A DNA stretch of 64,000 nucleotides from Actinomycetes bacterium (GTDB lineage: Bacteria > Actinomycetota > Actinomycetes > Mycobacteriales > Mycobacteriaceae), in NCBI GenBank assembly GCA_023404955.1, contig JAEXZY010000083.1, positions 29,213 to 93,212 of the forward strand, read 5' to 3'. A program made the position numbers and the translations under genes. Of this stretch, positions 51,646 to 60,648 are shown piece after piece; position 1 is the stretch's first letter, and every line of letters begins with the position of its first letter. Under the pieces are notes generated by a model. The model ran no database searches, was not told the DNA's origin, and saw only the letters and a list, made by a program, of their open reading frames with translations.

Positions 51646-52518
51646 TCAGCGGCACAGTGTTCGGGTGCTCGTGAACCGGCGCCGCTCGCCCGTGAACGGA
51701 TCGTCGAAGGCGATGTTGTGGGCGAGCAGCCGCAGCGGCGTCGAAAAGTCGTCCGGCGCCACGTCGACAACTTTCGGGTACAGCGGGTCCCCGGTGATCG
51801 GCATGCCCAGTGATGCCATGTGCACCCGCAACTGGTGCGTACGGCCGGTGCGCGGGATCAGCCGGTACCGTGCCCCCTCCCGCTCAGCCCTTTCGCGCTC
51901 GATGCGGGTCTCGGCATTGGGCTCGCCGGGCTCTTCGACCGCCTGCAGGCAGCCGCGCCGCTTGACGATGCGGCTGCGCACCGTGGCCGGTAACGCGACG
52001 TCGGTCTCGGGCGCGTGCGCCAGGTACGTCTTCTCGACCTCGCCCCGAGCGAACAGGGTCTGGTAGGCGCCGCGCACCTCGCGGCGCGTGGTGAACACCA
52101 ACACGCCGGCGGTGAGCCGGTCCAATCGGTGCGCCGGGCTGAGCGCGGGCAGGTTCAATTCTCGGCGCAACCGGACCAGAGCGGTCTGCGCGACGTGCCC
52201 GCCCCGCGGCATCGTCGCCAGAAAATGCGGTTTGTCGGCGACGACGAGGTTGTCGTCGGCGAACAGGATCGGGATGTCGAACGGAACGGGCACCTCGTCG
52301 GGTAGGTCCCGATACAGATACACATGGGCGCCGGGTGGCAGCACCGTCGACGCCGTAACGACCGTGCCGTCGGCGCAGAAGACCTCTCCAGCAAGCACTT
52401 TGGCGGCGGCCGGCTCACCGAATCGGTGGGCCATCTCGACGAGCACCGCACCGCCCCGCAATCGCACCCGGGCCGGGCCGAGTCCGTCGCGCACGGGAAG
52501 CGGTGCGGGACGCCTCAA
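51646..52518 (-). CDS. RluA-family pseudouridine synthase (Rv3300c homologue)
   Basis: A 290-residue pseudouridine synthase. The catalytic motif is PAHRLDRLTAGVLV with the nucleophile Asp, followed by the RTGRTHQLRVHMASLG block; KPHFLATMPRGGHV matches the RluA/RluC subfamily. It would modify uridines in rRNA or tRNA. The start is inferred as TTG at 52518 overlapping the glpD2 stop (TTGA); GTG at 52494 is the alternative. Confidence 0.88.
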   Translation of the reverse strand: MRRPAPLPVRDGLGPARVRLRGGAVLVEMAHRFGEPAAAKVLAGEVFCADGTVVTASTVLPPGAHVYLYRDLPDEVPVPFDIPILFADDNLVVADKPHFLATMPRGGHVAQTALVRLRRELNLPALSPAHRLDRLTAGVLVFTTRREVRGAYQTLFARGEVEKTYLAHAPETDVALPATVRSRIVKRRGCLQAVEEPGEPNAETRIERERAEREGARYRLIPRTGRTHQLRVHMASLGMPITGDPLYPKVVDVAPDDFSTPLRLLAHNIAFDDPFTGERRRFTSTRTLCR

Positions 52519-54242
52519 TTCAGCGGGACCGGCTCGAGGATCTCGGCACGAGCCTCGGGTGCCGCCGCCCGCAGCGCGTCGGCGGACTCGTCGTCGGGCT
52601 GCGTCTGCGAGCGCACCTCGGCCTCCACCCGGGCCCGATACGTCTCGACCTCGCGATCGACCTCGTCGGTCGACCAATTCAGAATCGGCGCAACGATTTC
52701 TGCGACCTCGCGGGCGCAGTCCACCCCTCGATGCGGGTACTCGATGGAGATCCGCATCCGCCGGGCGAGGATGTCCTCCAGATGCAACGCCCCTTCCGCG
52801 GCGGCGGCGTAGGCGGCTTCCACCTTCAGGTACACCGGTGCATCGGTGATCGGCTCGAGCAACTCCGGCCTGCTGTCGGCCATCGACAGCACCTCGTCGA
52901 TCAACGAGCCGTACCGGTCGAGCAGATGCCGAACCCGGTAGGGATGCAGGCCGTAACGCTTTCCGACACTCTGCGTTTGGTTCACCAACGCGAAGTAACC
53001 GTCGGCACCCATCAACGGCACCTTCTCGGTGATGGACTTCGCCACCCGGGTGGGCACGAACTCCGCTGCCGCATCGATCGCGTCCTCGGCCATCACCCGG
53101 TAGGTGGTGTACTTGCCGCCGGCGATCGCCACCAGACCCGGGGACGGCACCGCGACCGCGTGTTCACGGGACAGCTTCGAGGTCTCCTCGCTCTCCCCGG
53201 CCAGCAGCGGGCGCAGGCCCGCGTAGACGCCGTCGATGTCGTCGTGGGTCAGCGGCGTGGCCAGCACGGTGTTGACCGTGCCGAGGATGTAGTCGATGTC
53301 GGCCTTGGTGGCCGCCGGATGGGCCAGGTCGAGGTTCCAGTCGGTGTCGGTGGTGCCGATGATCCAGTGTGTGCCCCAGGGGATCACGAACAGCACCGAC
53401 TTCTCGGTGCGCAGGATGATCGCCACCTCACTGACGATGCGATCCCGCGGGACCACGATGTGCACACCCTTGGAAGCCCGCACCCGGAATCGGCCGCGCT
53501 GCTTCGACAGGGCCTGGATCTCGTCGGTCCACACGCCGGTGGCGTTGACCACGACGTGGGCGCGCACATCGGTGACCGAACCGTCTTCGGAATCGCGCAC
53601 CCGCACCCCGGTGACGCGGTCGCCCTCTCGCCGCAACGCGACCACCTGCGTCGACGTCCGCACCACGGCGCCGTAGTGCGCGGCGGTTCGGGCCACCATC
53701 ATGGTGTGCCGCGCGTCGTCGACGACGGTGTCGTAGTAGCGGATTCCGCCGATCAGCGCGCTGCGCTTGAGTCCGGGCGACAGCCGCAGCGCGCCGGCCC
53801 GGGTCAGATGTTTCTGCGCGGGAACGGATTTCGCGCCGCCCAGGCTGTCGTAAAGAAAAATCCCCGCCGCGATGTAGGGCCGCTCCCACCAGCGGTTCGT
53901 CAGCGGGAACAGGAACGGCAGCGGTTTGACCAGGTGCGGCGCCAGCGTCGTCAGCGACAGCTCACGTTCGTGCAGCGCCTCGCGCACCAAGCCGAACTCC
54001 AGCTGCTCGAGGTAGCGCAGGCCGCCGTGGAACATCTTGCTGCTGCGACTGGAGGTGCCCGACGCGAAATCGCGGGCCTCCACGAGCGCCACCTTCAATC
54101 CGCGGGTCGCGGCGTCGAGCGCAGCACCGGCGCCGACGACTCCCCCGCCGATCACCACGACGTCGAATTGCTCGCTGCCGAGCTGCTGCCACGCTCGGGA
54201 ACGCTGGTCGGGGCCGAGGTCGTCGGTGTCCTGGTTGCTCAC
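52515..54242 (-). CDS. glpD2: glycerol-3-phosphate dehydrogenase GlpD2
   Basis: A 575-residue membrane-associated FAD enzyme that oxidises glycerol-3-phosphate to dihydroxyacetone phosphate and feeds quinones. FAD loop VVIGGGVVGAGAALDAA (about 30-46), RSSKMFHGGLRYLEQ, the second flavin block IAGGKYTTYRVMA, and the C-terminal DAO_C domain. GTG at 54242 has AAGGAAG six bases upstream; an in-frame GTG at 54248 overlaps that site. It lies between lpdA and the pseudouridine synthase as in M. tuberculosis. Confidence 0.94.
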   Translation of the reverse strand: MSNQDTDDLGPDQRSRAWQQLGSEQFDVVVIGGGVVGAGAALDAATRGLKVALVEARDFASGTSSRSSKMFHGGLRYLEQLEFGLVREALHERELSLTTLAPHLVKPLPFLFPLTNRWWERPYIAAGIFLYDSLGGAKSVPAQKHLTRAGALRLSPGLKRSALIGGIRYYDTVVDDARHTMMVARTAAHYGAVVRTSTQVVALRREGDRVTGVRVRDSEDGSVTDVRAHVVVNATGVWTDEIQALSKQRGRFRVRASKGVHIVVPRDRIVSEVAIILRTEKSVLFVIPWGTHWIIGTTDTDWNLDLAHPAATKADIDYILGTVNTVLATPLTHDDIDGVYAGLRPLLAGESEETSKLSREHAVAVPSPGLVAIAGGKYTTYRVMAEDAIDAAAEFVPTRVAKSITEKVPLMGADGYFALVNQTQSVGKRYGLHPYRVRHLLDRYGSLIDEVLSMADSRPELLEPITDAPVYLKVEAAYAAAAEGALHLEDILARRMRISIEYPHRGVDCAREVAEIVAPILNWSTDEVDREVETYRARVEAEVRSQTQPDDESADALRAAAPEARAEILEPVPLN

Positions 54243-54290
54243 GTGCACCTTCCTTGTTACCGGTCAGTACGGAGTCCAGGGTACGTGGGA

Positions 54291-55706
54291 TCAGTCCAGA
54301 TCGTCGTGTGCCATCAACCGCCGCGCCGCCTCGACGATCGAACCCGACAGCGACGGGTAGACCGACAGCGTCTGGGCCAGGTCGGTCACCGAGATCCTGT
54401 TCTGCACGGCCAGGGCGATCGGCAGGATCAGTTCGGAGGCGATCGGTGCGACCACCACGCCGCCGATCACCACACCCGTCGCCGGCCGGCAGAAGATCTT
54501 GACGAAACCGTGCCTGAGCAGCGACATCTTCGCGCGGGCATTCGTGCTCAGCGGGAGCGTCAGGGTGCGGGCGGGCACGCTGCCGTCATCGATCGCGGAC
54601 TGCGGGATGCCGACCGCGGCGATCTCGGGACGGGTGAACGTCGCCGACGCGACCGTGCGCAGCCGGATCGGGGACACCCCTTCGCCCAGCGCGTGGTACA
54701 TCGCGATGCGGCCCTGCATCGCTGCAACCGACGCCAGGGGCAGCAGCCCCGTGCAGTCACCCGCGGCGTAGACCCCGGGCGCCGGCGTCCGCGAGACACG
54801 GTCGACGGGGATGTAGCCGCCCGGTTTGAGATCGACGCCGATGCGGTCCAGGCCCAGGCCCGCGGTGTTGGGCACCGAACCGACCGTCATCAGCGCATGG
54901 CTGCCATCGACGACGCGCCCGTCGGCGATCGCGACCCGCACCCCCTTCTCGGTGCGGGTCACCGACTCCGCGCGGGCGTTCTTGACCAGCGTCACGCCGC
55001 GCTCGTTGAACACTTCTTCCAGCACTGCCGCGGCGTCGGAGTCCTCGTGGGGCAGGATCTGGTCGCGGCTCGCGACGACGGTGACCGTGACGCCCAGCTC
55101 GGTGTAGGCGTTGCAGAACTCCGCACCGGTCACGCCCGAGCCGACGATGACGAGATGGTCGGGCAACTCTTCAAGGTCGTAGACCTGCCGCCACGTCAGG
55201 ATGCGATCCCCGTCGGGAACCGCGTTCGGCAGAACCCGGGGGCTGGCGCCGGTCGCGATCAGCACGATGTCGGCCTTGAGCACACCGACCTTGCCGTCGG
55301 GTGTGGTCACCTTCACGCGGTGATGCGCCATGCCGGCGATGTCGTCGACCAGCTCACCGCGACCGCCGATGATCGTCACGCCCTGATTGAGCAGCTGGCT
55401 GCCGATATCGGCCGACTGCGAGGACGCCAGCGTCTTGACGCGGTTGTTGATGTCGTGCAGCGAGATCGTCGCGTCGTCGATGCCGATGTCGAAACCCAGT
55501 CCTTGGGCACGGCGCAGCTCGGTGCGCACGCCCGTCGACGCGATCAACGTCTTCGACGGCACGCAGTCGTAGAGCACGCATCCACCGCCGATGCCGTCGG
55601 AGTCGACCACCGTCACCTGAGCGACATCGCGGCCCCGGCCCGCCGCGACCAATGCCGCCTCGTAGCCCGCCGGTCCACCGCCGATGATCACGATCCGCGT
55701 TACCAC
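54291..55706 (-). CDS. lpdA: NAD(P)H quinone reductase LpdA
   Basis: A 471-residue pyridine nucleotide-disulfide oxidoreductase, homologous to Rv3303c, a flavoprotein that reduces quinones and is not a lipoamide dehydrogenase. FAD loop IIGGGPAGYEAAL, NAD loop IVGSGVTGAEF, and DCTGLLPLASVAAMQG. Cys43 and Cys48 (CVLYDC) form a canonical CxxxxC redox pair, unlike my recollection of the M. tuberculosis protein, which keeps only the second Cys. The C-terminal His-Glu pair of true disulfide reductases is replaced (VYPSLSG). The GTG start is conserved in context. Confidence 0.93.
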   Translation of the reverse strand: MVTRIVIIGGGPAGYEAALVAAGRGRDVAQVTVVDSDGIGGGCVLYDCVPSKTLIASTGVRTELRRAQGLGFDIGIDDATISLHDINNRVKTLASSQSADIGSQLLNQGVTIIGGRGELVDDIAGMAHHRVKVTTPDGKVGVLKADIVLIATGASPRVLPNAVPDGDRILTWRQVYDLEELPDHLVIVGSGVTGAEFCNAYTELGVTVTVVASRDQILPHEDSDAAAVLEEVFNERGVTLVKNARAESVTRTEKGVRVAIADGRVVDGSHALMTVGSVPNTAGLGLDRIGVDLKPGGYIPVDRVSRTPAPGVYAAGDCTGLLPLASVAAMQGRIAMYHALGEGVSPIRLRTVASATFTRPEIAAVGIPQSAIDDGSVPARTLTLPLSTNARAKMSLLRHGFVKIFCRPATGVVIGGVVVAPIASELILPIALAVQNRISVTDLAQTLSVYPSLSGSIVEAARRLMAHDDLD

Positions 55707-55747
55707 GCCACCAACCTATTGCACACAGATACGTTTAAGCTTCTCGC

Positions 55748-56227
55748 GTGCCGCTCTACGCCGCCTATGGGTCGAACATGCATCCCGAGCAGATGCTGCA
55801 GCGGGCTCCTCATTCGCCGATGGCCGGTACCGGCTGGCTGCACGGGTGGCGGTTGACGTTCGGCGGCGAGGACATCGGGTGGGAGGGCGCTCTCGCGACG
55901 ATCGTCGAGGATCCCGGGTCCAAGGTCTTCGTGGTGCTCTATGACGTGACCAAGGAGGACGAGGAGAACCTCGACCGCTGGGAGGGTTCGGAGCTCGGCA
56001 TCCACAAGAAGATCCGCTGCCGTGTGGAGCGCACGTCGTCGGACACCGACACCGACCCCGCGTTGGCGTGGCTGTACGTGGTGGACGCCTGGGAGGGCGG
56101 CATCCCGTCGGCCCGCTACCTCGGCGTGATGGCCGAGGCAGCCGAGATCGCCGGTGCGCCAGCCGAATACGTCTACGATCTGCGCACCCGCCCGTCGAGC
56201 AACATCGGCCCGGGCCCAGGGGGCTAG
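55748..56227 (+). CDS. gamma-glutamylcyclotransferase-like protein (Rv3304 homologue)
   Basis: A 159-residue BtrG/GGCT-like protein. YAAYGSNMHPEQM near the N-terminus is the glycine-rich substrate loop (YGSN), and VVLYDVTKEDEENLDRWEG contains the acidic segment with the expected catalytic Glu. Known relatives cyclise gamma-glutamyl amines. GTG start at 55748, divergent from lpdA with a 41-bp gap. Physiological substrate unknown. Confidence 0.82.
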   Translation: MPLYAAYGSNMHPEQMLQRAPHSPMAGTGWLHGWRLTFGGEDIGWEGALATIVEDPGSKVFVVLYDVTKEDEENLDRWEGSELGIHKKIRCRVERTSSDTDTDPALAWLYVVDAWEGGIPSARYLGVMAEAAEIAGAPAEYVYDLRTRPSSNIGPGPGG

Positions 56228-56237
56228 GGCCGGTTCG

Positions 56238-56295
56238 GCGAGACTGCGGGGAGATCGTACTTCGGCGCTGATTCGCGATCTGTGAGCAGTCTCGG
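56238..56295. repeat. intergenic palindrome between convergent genes
   Basis: Arms CGAGACTGC (56239-56247) and GCAGTCTCG (56286-56294) enclose a second stem AGATCG/CGATCT (56252-56257, 56276-56281). It fills the 73-bp gap between the convergent 3' ends at 56227 and 56301. Confidence 0.75.
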
Positions 56296-56300
56296 CGGGC

Positions 56301-57467
56301 TCAGACAGAGTTGGCGATGATGTTGGTCAGCAGCCGCACCCCGACACCGAGGGCACGCTCGTCGAGGTCGAACGTCGGCTGGTGCAGATCCAGCTGCGGG
56401 CCCTGCCCGCTCCACACGCCGAGCCGCGCCATCGCACCGGGCACCTCTTCCAAATACCAGGAGAAGTCCTCCCCGCCGCCGGATTGCCGGGTGTCGGCGA
56501 GCACATCGGGCCCGATCGCCTCGATCGCGTGGGTGAGGATGCGCGTGGACACCTCTTCGTTGACCACCGGCGGCACGCCGCGGCGATAGTTCACCACGTG
56601 CTCGATGCCCAGCGGCGCCAGCAGAGCCGAAATGGTCTCGGTGACAATGTCTTCCATGCCGACCCAGGTCTCGCGGCTGGCGGTGCGGATGGTCCCGGCC
56701 AGCGTGCCTGTCTGCGGGATCGCGTTGGCGGCGACACCCGCGTTGACCGCCCCCCACACCATCACGGTGCTGTTGCGTGGATCGATGCGCCGCGACAGCA
56801 CGCCCGGCAGACCGGTGATGAGCGTGCCGATGCCATAGACCAGATCCCCGGTCAGATGCGGCCGTGACGTGTGCCCACCCGGCGAGTGCAACACCACCTC
56901 GAGCTGGTCGGCCGCCGAGGTGATGGGGCCCGGCTTGACCGCCACCTTGCCGACCTGCAGGTGCGGATCACAGTGCAGCGCATAGATTCGCGAGACCCCG
57001 GTCAGCGCACCCGCCGCGATGGCGTCGATTGCGCCACCAGGCATCAACTCCTCGGCCGCCTGGAAGATCAACCGCACGCCCACCGGCAGCTCCGGCGCCG
57101 ACGCCATCGCCAACGCCGCGCCGAGCAGCACCACCGTGTGCGCGTCATGGCCGCACGCGTGTGCGACACCGGGCACCGTCGACGCATACGGCGCGTCGGT
57201 GCGCTCGGCCATCGGCAGAGCGTCCATGTCGGCCCGCAGCGCCACCCGCGGACCGTCGTCGGGACCGAAATCGCACGTCAAGCCCGTCCCGCCGGGCAGC
57301 ACCTTCGGGTTGAGGCCGGCGTCGGCCAGGATCGACGCGACGAACTGCGTCGTCGCGAACTCCTGGCGGCCCAACTCCGGGTGCATGTGCAGGTGCCGCC
57401 GCCAGGCGACCAGATCGTCGTAGCGGGCCGACAGGAAACGCGCCGCGGCGTGCGCCAACACGCTCAT
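56301..57467 (-). CDS. amiA1: M20 amidohydrolase AmiA1
   Basis: A 388-residue metallopeptidase-fold amidohydrolase (M20D, like IAA-amino acid hydrolases). Metal ligands are in HMHPELG, ACGHDAH, the paired Glu in QAAEELMPGG, and the HSPGGHTSRPH region; GEDFSWYLEEVPG is the last metal-site block. Homologous to Rv3305c. ATG at 57467 overlaps the amiB1 stop (ATGA), so the pair is an operon. Substrates are N-acyl or peptide-like compounds, not defined here. Confidence 0.9.
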   Translation of the reverse strand: MSVLAHAAARFLSARYDDLVAWRRHLHMHPELGRQEFATTQFVASILADAGLNPKVLPGGTGLTCDFGPDDGPRVALRADMDALPMAERTDAPYASTVPGVAHACGHDAHTVVLLGAALAMASAPELPVGVRLIFQAAEELMPGGAIDAIAAGALTGVSRIYALHCDPHLQVGKVAVKPGPITSAADQLEVVLHSPGGHTSRPHLTGDLVYGIGTLITGLPGVLSRRIDPRNSTVMVWGAVNAGVAANAIPQTGTLAGTIRTASRETWVGMEDIVTETISALLAPLGIEHVVNYRRGVPPVVNEEVSTRILTHAIEAIGPDVLADTRQSGGGEDFSWYLEEVPGAMARLGVWSGQGPQLDLHQPTFDLDERALGVGVRLLTNIIANSV

Positions 57468-58642
57468 GCGGCCCGCCGGTGCTGCAGCTCGATGACCCGG
57501 TCACGCTCTCGTGCGTCGGTGGCGAGCGCAACGACCGTGCGCGCCAACATGATCGCGCCTTCGACGACCGCGGTGTCCGCGCTCTCCCCCGCCGCGGCGG
57601 TGGCGAACTCCGGCTGGTGGATCGACGCGCCTCCGGCATCGACCCCGATGATGGGGTGGATACCGGGCATCACCTGCGTGACGTTGCCCATGTCCGTGCT
57701 GCCCAACGGCACTGACGCCTCGACCTCCTCGGGAACCGGTGTGCGGCCTGACCGCAGCATCTCCGCGCGGATCACCGACGACAGCCAGCGATCCGGTTTC
57801 AGCTCGGCGTAGCCGGGTGCCGGCTCGTGCACCTCGTGTTCGCATCCGGTGGCCACCGCACCCGCGGCGAAACAGCCTGACATGCGAGTTTCCAACTCTC
57901 GCAACGATTCTGAGTTCGCAGCGCGCATCGTGTAGGCCATCTCGGCGTGGGCCGGGATGACGTTGGCGGCCTGACCACCGTCGGTGACGATGCCGTGGCA
58001 CATCTGTCCAGGCGCCAGCTGTTGCCGCAACAGTCCGATCGCGACCTGGGCAACGGTCACCGCGTCGGCGGCGTTGACGCCCAGGTACGGCGCGACCGCG
58101 GCGTGCGACTCTCGCCCGGTGTAGCGGACCACCACTTCCGACAGCGCCAACGAGCGCGCCGCGGCGATGTCGAGGGGACCGGGGTGCAGCATGACCGACG
58201 CGGCGATGTCGTCGAAGACCCCGGCGTCGAGCATCAGCGCCTTGCCTCCCCCGGATTCCTCGGCGGGAGTGCCCAGCAGCACCACCGTCAGCCCGAGGTC
58301 GTCGGCCACCTCGGCGAGGGCCAGCGCGGTGCCGACGGCCGACGCGGCGATGATGTTGTGCCCGCAGGCGTGCCCGATGCCGGGCAACGCGTCGTATTCG
58401 GCGCAGATCCCGACGACGAGGTCACCGCTGCCGTAGACCGCTCGGAACGCGGTGTCCAGGCCGGCGACAGCGGTGGTCAGCTCGAAACCGCGCTCGACGA
58501 CCAGCGCCTGGGTCTTGGCGCAGCTGCGATGCTCGGCAAACGCCAGCTCGGGCTCGGCGTGGATTTGATGTGAGAGCTCCACCAGGTCGTGCCGGCGGCT
58601 GGTGACCACGTCGGTGACGGACGTGGCGGCGGCGGTGGGCAT
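57464..58642 (-). CDS. amiB1: M20 amidohydrolase AmiB1
   Basis: A 392-residue relative of the preceding gene, closer to the AbgB/p-aminobenzoyl-glutamate hydrolase type. HAEPELAFAEH, GIGHACGHNI, GTPAEESGGGK and STDMGNVTQ provide the expected metal-site and dimer blocks. Homologous to Rv3306c. First gene of the amiB1-amiA1 operon; divergent from deoD with a 47-bp gap. Confidence 0.9.
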   Translation of the reverse strand: MPTAAATSVTDVVTSRRHDLVELSHQIHAEPELAFAEHRSCAKTQALVVERGFELTTAVAGLDTAFRAVYGSGDLVVGICAEYDALPGIGHACGHNIIAASAVGTALALAEVADDLGLTVVLLGTPAEESGGGKALMLDAGVFDDIAASVMLHPGPLDIAAARSLALSEVVVRYTGRESHAAVAPYLGVNAADAVTVAQVAIGLLRQQLAPGQMCHGIVTDGGQAANVIPAHAEMAYTMRAANSESLRELETRMSGCFAAGAVATGCEHEVHEPAPGYAELKPDRWLSSVIRAEMLRSGRTPVPEEVEASVPLGSTDMGNVTQVMPGIHPIIGVDAGGASIHQPEFATAAAGESADTAVVEGAIMLARTVVALATDARERDRVIELQHRRAA

Positions 58643-58689
58643 GCGGGCAAGTATCTCACTGCAGCGACACCCGCACTAAGCTGCCGGTC

Positions 58690-59484
58690 GTGGAGGACCC
58701 CGGGGCTGTCGCGCAGCGAGCTGCCCGGGCTGTGGTCGAGCGCACCGGGATCGACCACCACGACGTCGCCGTCGTTCTCGGCTCGGGATGGGCGCCGGCC
58801 GCCGCGCAGCTCGGCGAACCCACCGCCGCTGTCCCGATGGCCGAGCTGCCCGGCTTCACTCCGCCCACCGCGCAGGGGCACGGCGGGCAGGTCCTCTCCC
58901 TGCAGGTCGGCGCTCAGCGAGTGCTGGTGCTGCTCGGCCGCATCCACGCCTATGAGGGCCACGATCTGCGGCACGTCGTCCACCCGGTCCGCACCGCGTG
59001 CGCGGCGGGCGCACAGACGGTCATCCTGACCAACGCCGCCGGCGGACTGCGCGACGAGTTCAGCGTCGGGCAGCCGGTGCTGATCAGCGACCACCTCAAC
59101 CTGACCGCGCGCTCACCGCTGGTGGGTGCGCAGTTCGTCGATCTCGTCGACGCGTACACGCCCCGCCTGCGCAAGCTGGCCCGGGAGATCGATCCGAGCC
59201 TGGCCGAGGGCGTCTACGCGGGCCTGCCCGGGCCGCACTACGAAACACCGGCCGAGATCCGGATGCTGCGCACGCTGGGGGCGGACCTGGTCGGGATGTC
59301 GACGGTGCACGAGACCATCGCCGCGCGGGCGGCCGGCGCCGCGGTGCTCGGAGTGTCGTTGGTGACCAATTTGGCTGCCGGGATGACCGGACAGCCACTG
59401 AGCCACGACGAGGTGCTCGAAGCCGGCCGTCAGTCGGCGACGCGGATGGGCTCTCTGCTCTCGGCAGTGATCTCCCGGCTCTGA
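58690..59484 (+). CDS. deoD: purine nucleoside phosphorylase
   Basis: A 264-residue trimeric-type purine nucleoside phosphorylase (Rv3307 homologue) that releases purine bases for salvage. VVLGSGWAPAA is the phosphate loop, GRIHAYEGH the substrate loop, and LPGPHYETPAEIRMLRTLGADLVGMSTVHE (two adjacent blocks) the purine/ribose site. GTG start. The 3' end overlaps the convergent transporter gene by 55 bp. Next pyrimidine gene upp lies 3 kb away. Confidence 0.93.
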   Translation: MEDPGAVAQRAARAVVERTGIDHHDVAVVLGSGWAPAAAQLGEPTAAVPMAELPGFTPPTAQGHGGQVLSLQVGAQRVLVLLGRIHAYEGHDLRHVVHPVRTACAAGAQTVILTNAAGGLRDEFSVGQPVLISDHLNLTARSPLVGAQFVDLVDAYTPRLRKLAREIDPSLAEGVYAGLPGPHYETPAEIRMLRTLGADLVGMSTVHETIAARAAGAAVLGVSLVTNLAAGMTGQPLSHDEVLEAGRQSATRMGSLLSAVISRL

Positions 59485-60557
59485 TCACGGCCGAGGCGCC
59501 GGCTCGCCCACACGACACCGCGGGCCATCAGGGGCGCTGCGAACAGCATCAGCAGGATCCTCACCACCTGGGCGGCGATCACGAATGTCACGTTGGACCC
59601 GGTCTCGACCGCGGTCGCGAGAACCGCGTACACGCCGCCGGGACTGGTCGCGAGATAGCCCTCCAGCAGCGACAACCCGGTCAGGTGGGCCAGCAGCACG
59701 CCCAACCCGGCGGTCGCCACGCCGATCGCGACGATCAATGCGATGGCTGCCGGCAGCAGTCGGCCGACCGCGCGCAGCGACGACCGGGTGAACGCCAGCC
59801 CGGCCTGCCAGCCGATGAGCATGTAGCCGGCCTGCACCAGCAGCGTCGGCACCGAGAGGTCGAAGGAGAACCCACTGACCTCCAGCGCGACCGTCAGCGC
59901 CAGCGGTCCGAGCAGACCGGCGCCGGGCAGCCGGATGAGCCGCCCGACGGTCGCACCGGCGATCACCAGCACGACGAGCATCGCCAGGCTCAGATACCAG
60001 GGCGCCTGATGGTCGGGCGCGACGCCCGCGGCGTCGGCGCGGGACTTGTCGGCGTGATAGATCAGCGTGACGACGACGGGCATCGACGCGGTGACCAGGC
60101 CGACGCGCAGGTACTGCACGACGGCGACGACGCGATCGTCACCGCCGAGTTCCCGAGCGATGGCGACGAGGCCGGACGCGCCGCCGGCGACGAGCGCCAA
60201 TGAGCCGGTCAGCGGGGTCACGTCGCGGCGCAGTCCGAGTAGGGCGCCGGCGATGACGCTCAGCAGCAGCGTGCCCACCGCGATGCCGACGACGACGGGC
60301 CAGTGCCCGCCGAGGGTGCCGAGCGAATCCTGCTGCACCATCGTGCCGATGTAGACCCCGAGCACGCCCTGCGCGGCGACGCCGAGCTTGCGTGGCACAC
60401 CGGCCGGGCCGGCCGACAGCAGCGCCAGCGCGATGCCGACGACCAGTGCGGCGAACAGCGCCGCGGAGGGTACCCCGACCAGGGTGAGCGGAACGGTGAC
60501 CGCGACCGTCGCCGCCAGCAGCACCGTCCACCTGAGCATCTGTTTCCACCATGTCAT
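59430..60557 (-). CDS. AbrB-family membrane transporter
   Basis: A 375-residue membrane protein of the AbrB/ammonia-monooxygenase-regulator-like family: two repeats of four to five helices each, with GGxxxxG-type turns such as LALVAGGASGLVAIAREL and LLATSPGGVYAVLA at equivalent places. Family members are putative transporters with unproven substrates. ATG at 60557 (MTWWKQML) fits a promoter placed just upstream; the start at 60596 was rejected because it lies before that promoter's -10. It is divergent from the MarR gene. Confidence 0.78.
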   Translation of the reverse strand: MTWWKQMLRWTVLLAATVAVTVPLTLVGVPSAALFAALVVGIALALLSAGPAGVPRKLGVAAQGVLGVYIGTMVQQDSLGTLGGHWPVVVGIAVGTLLLSVIAGALLGLRRDVTPLTGSLALVAGGASGLVAIARELGGDDRVVAVVQYLRVGLVTASMPVVVTLIYHADKSRADAAGVAPDHQAPWYLSLAMLVVLVIAGATVGRLIRLPGAGLLGPLALTVALEVSGFSFDLSVPTLLVQAGYMLIGWQAGLAFTRSSLRAVGRLLPAAIALIVAIGVATAGLGVLLAHLTGLSLLEGYLATSPGGVYAVLATAVETGSNVTFVIAAQVVRILLMLFAAPLMARGVVWASRRLGRDQSREITAESREPIRVAD

Positions 60558-60567
60558 CGTGATGACA

Positions 60568-60596
60568 AGTATGCGCTTACTAATACAAGATCTCAA
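60568..60596 (-). promoter_or_regulatory. sigma-A type promoter of the AbrB-family gene
   Basis: On the minus strand TTGAGA (60596-60591), a 17-bp spacer and CATACT (60573-60568) lie directly before the start codon at 60557, predicting a leaderless or near-leaderless mRNA. One mismatch from TTGACA and two from TATAAT. Confidence 0.6.
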
Positions 60597-60627
60597 CGTG
60601 GACTTTCAGTCCGTGACCGTGAGCCTT

Positions 60628-60648
60628 TTACAAGGTATAACTTGGTAA
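60628..60648. promoter_or_regulatory. MarR operator candidate overlapping its own -10
   Basis: Imperfect palindrome TTAC-AAG-GTATAA-CTTG-GTAA ends on the A of the MarR ATG (60648). The central TATAAC also fits a -10 hexamer, so repressor binding would block the regulator's own leaderless promoter. Confidence 0.55.

Noticed and set aside
52503..55856. 1117-codon plus-strand frame across glpD2 and lpdA
   Set aside because: Very long but entirely antisense to two well-supported enzymes; Arg/His/Asp-rich.
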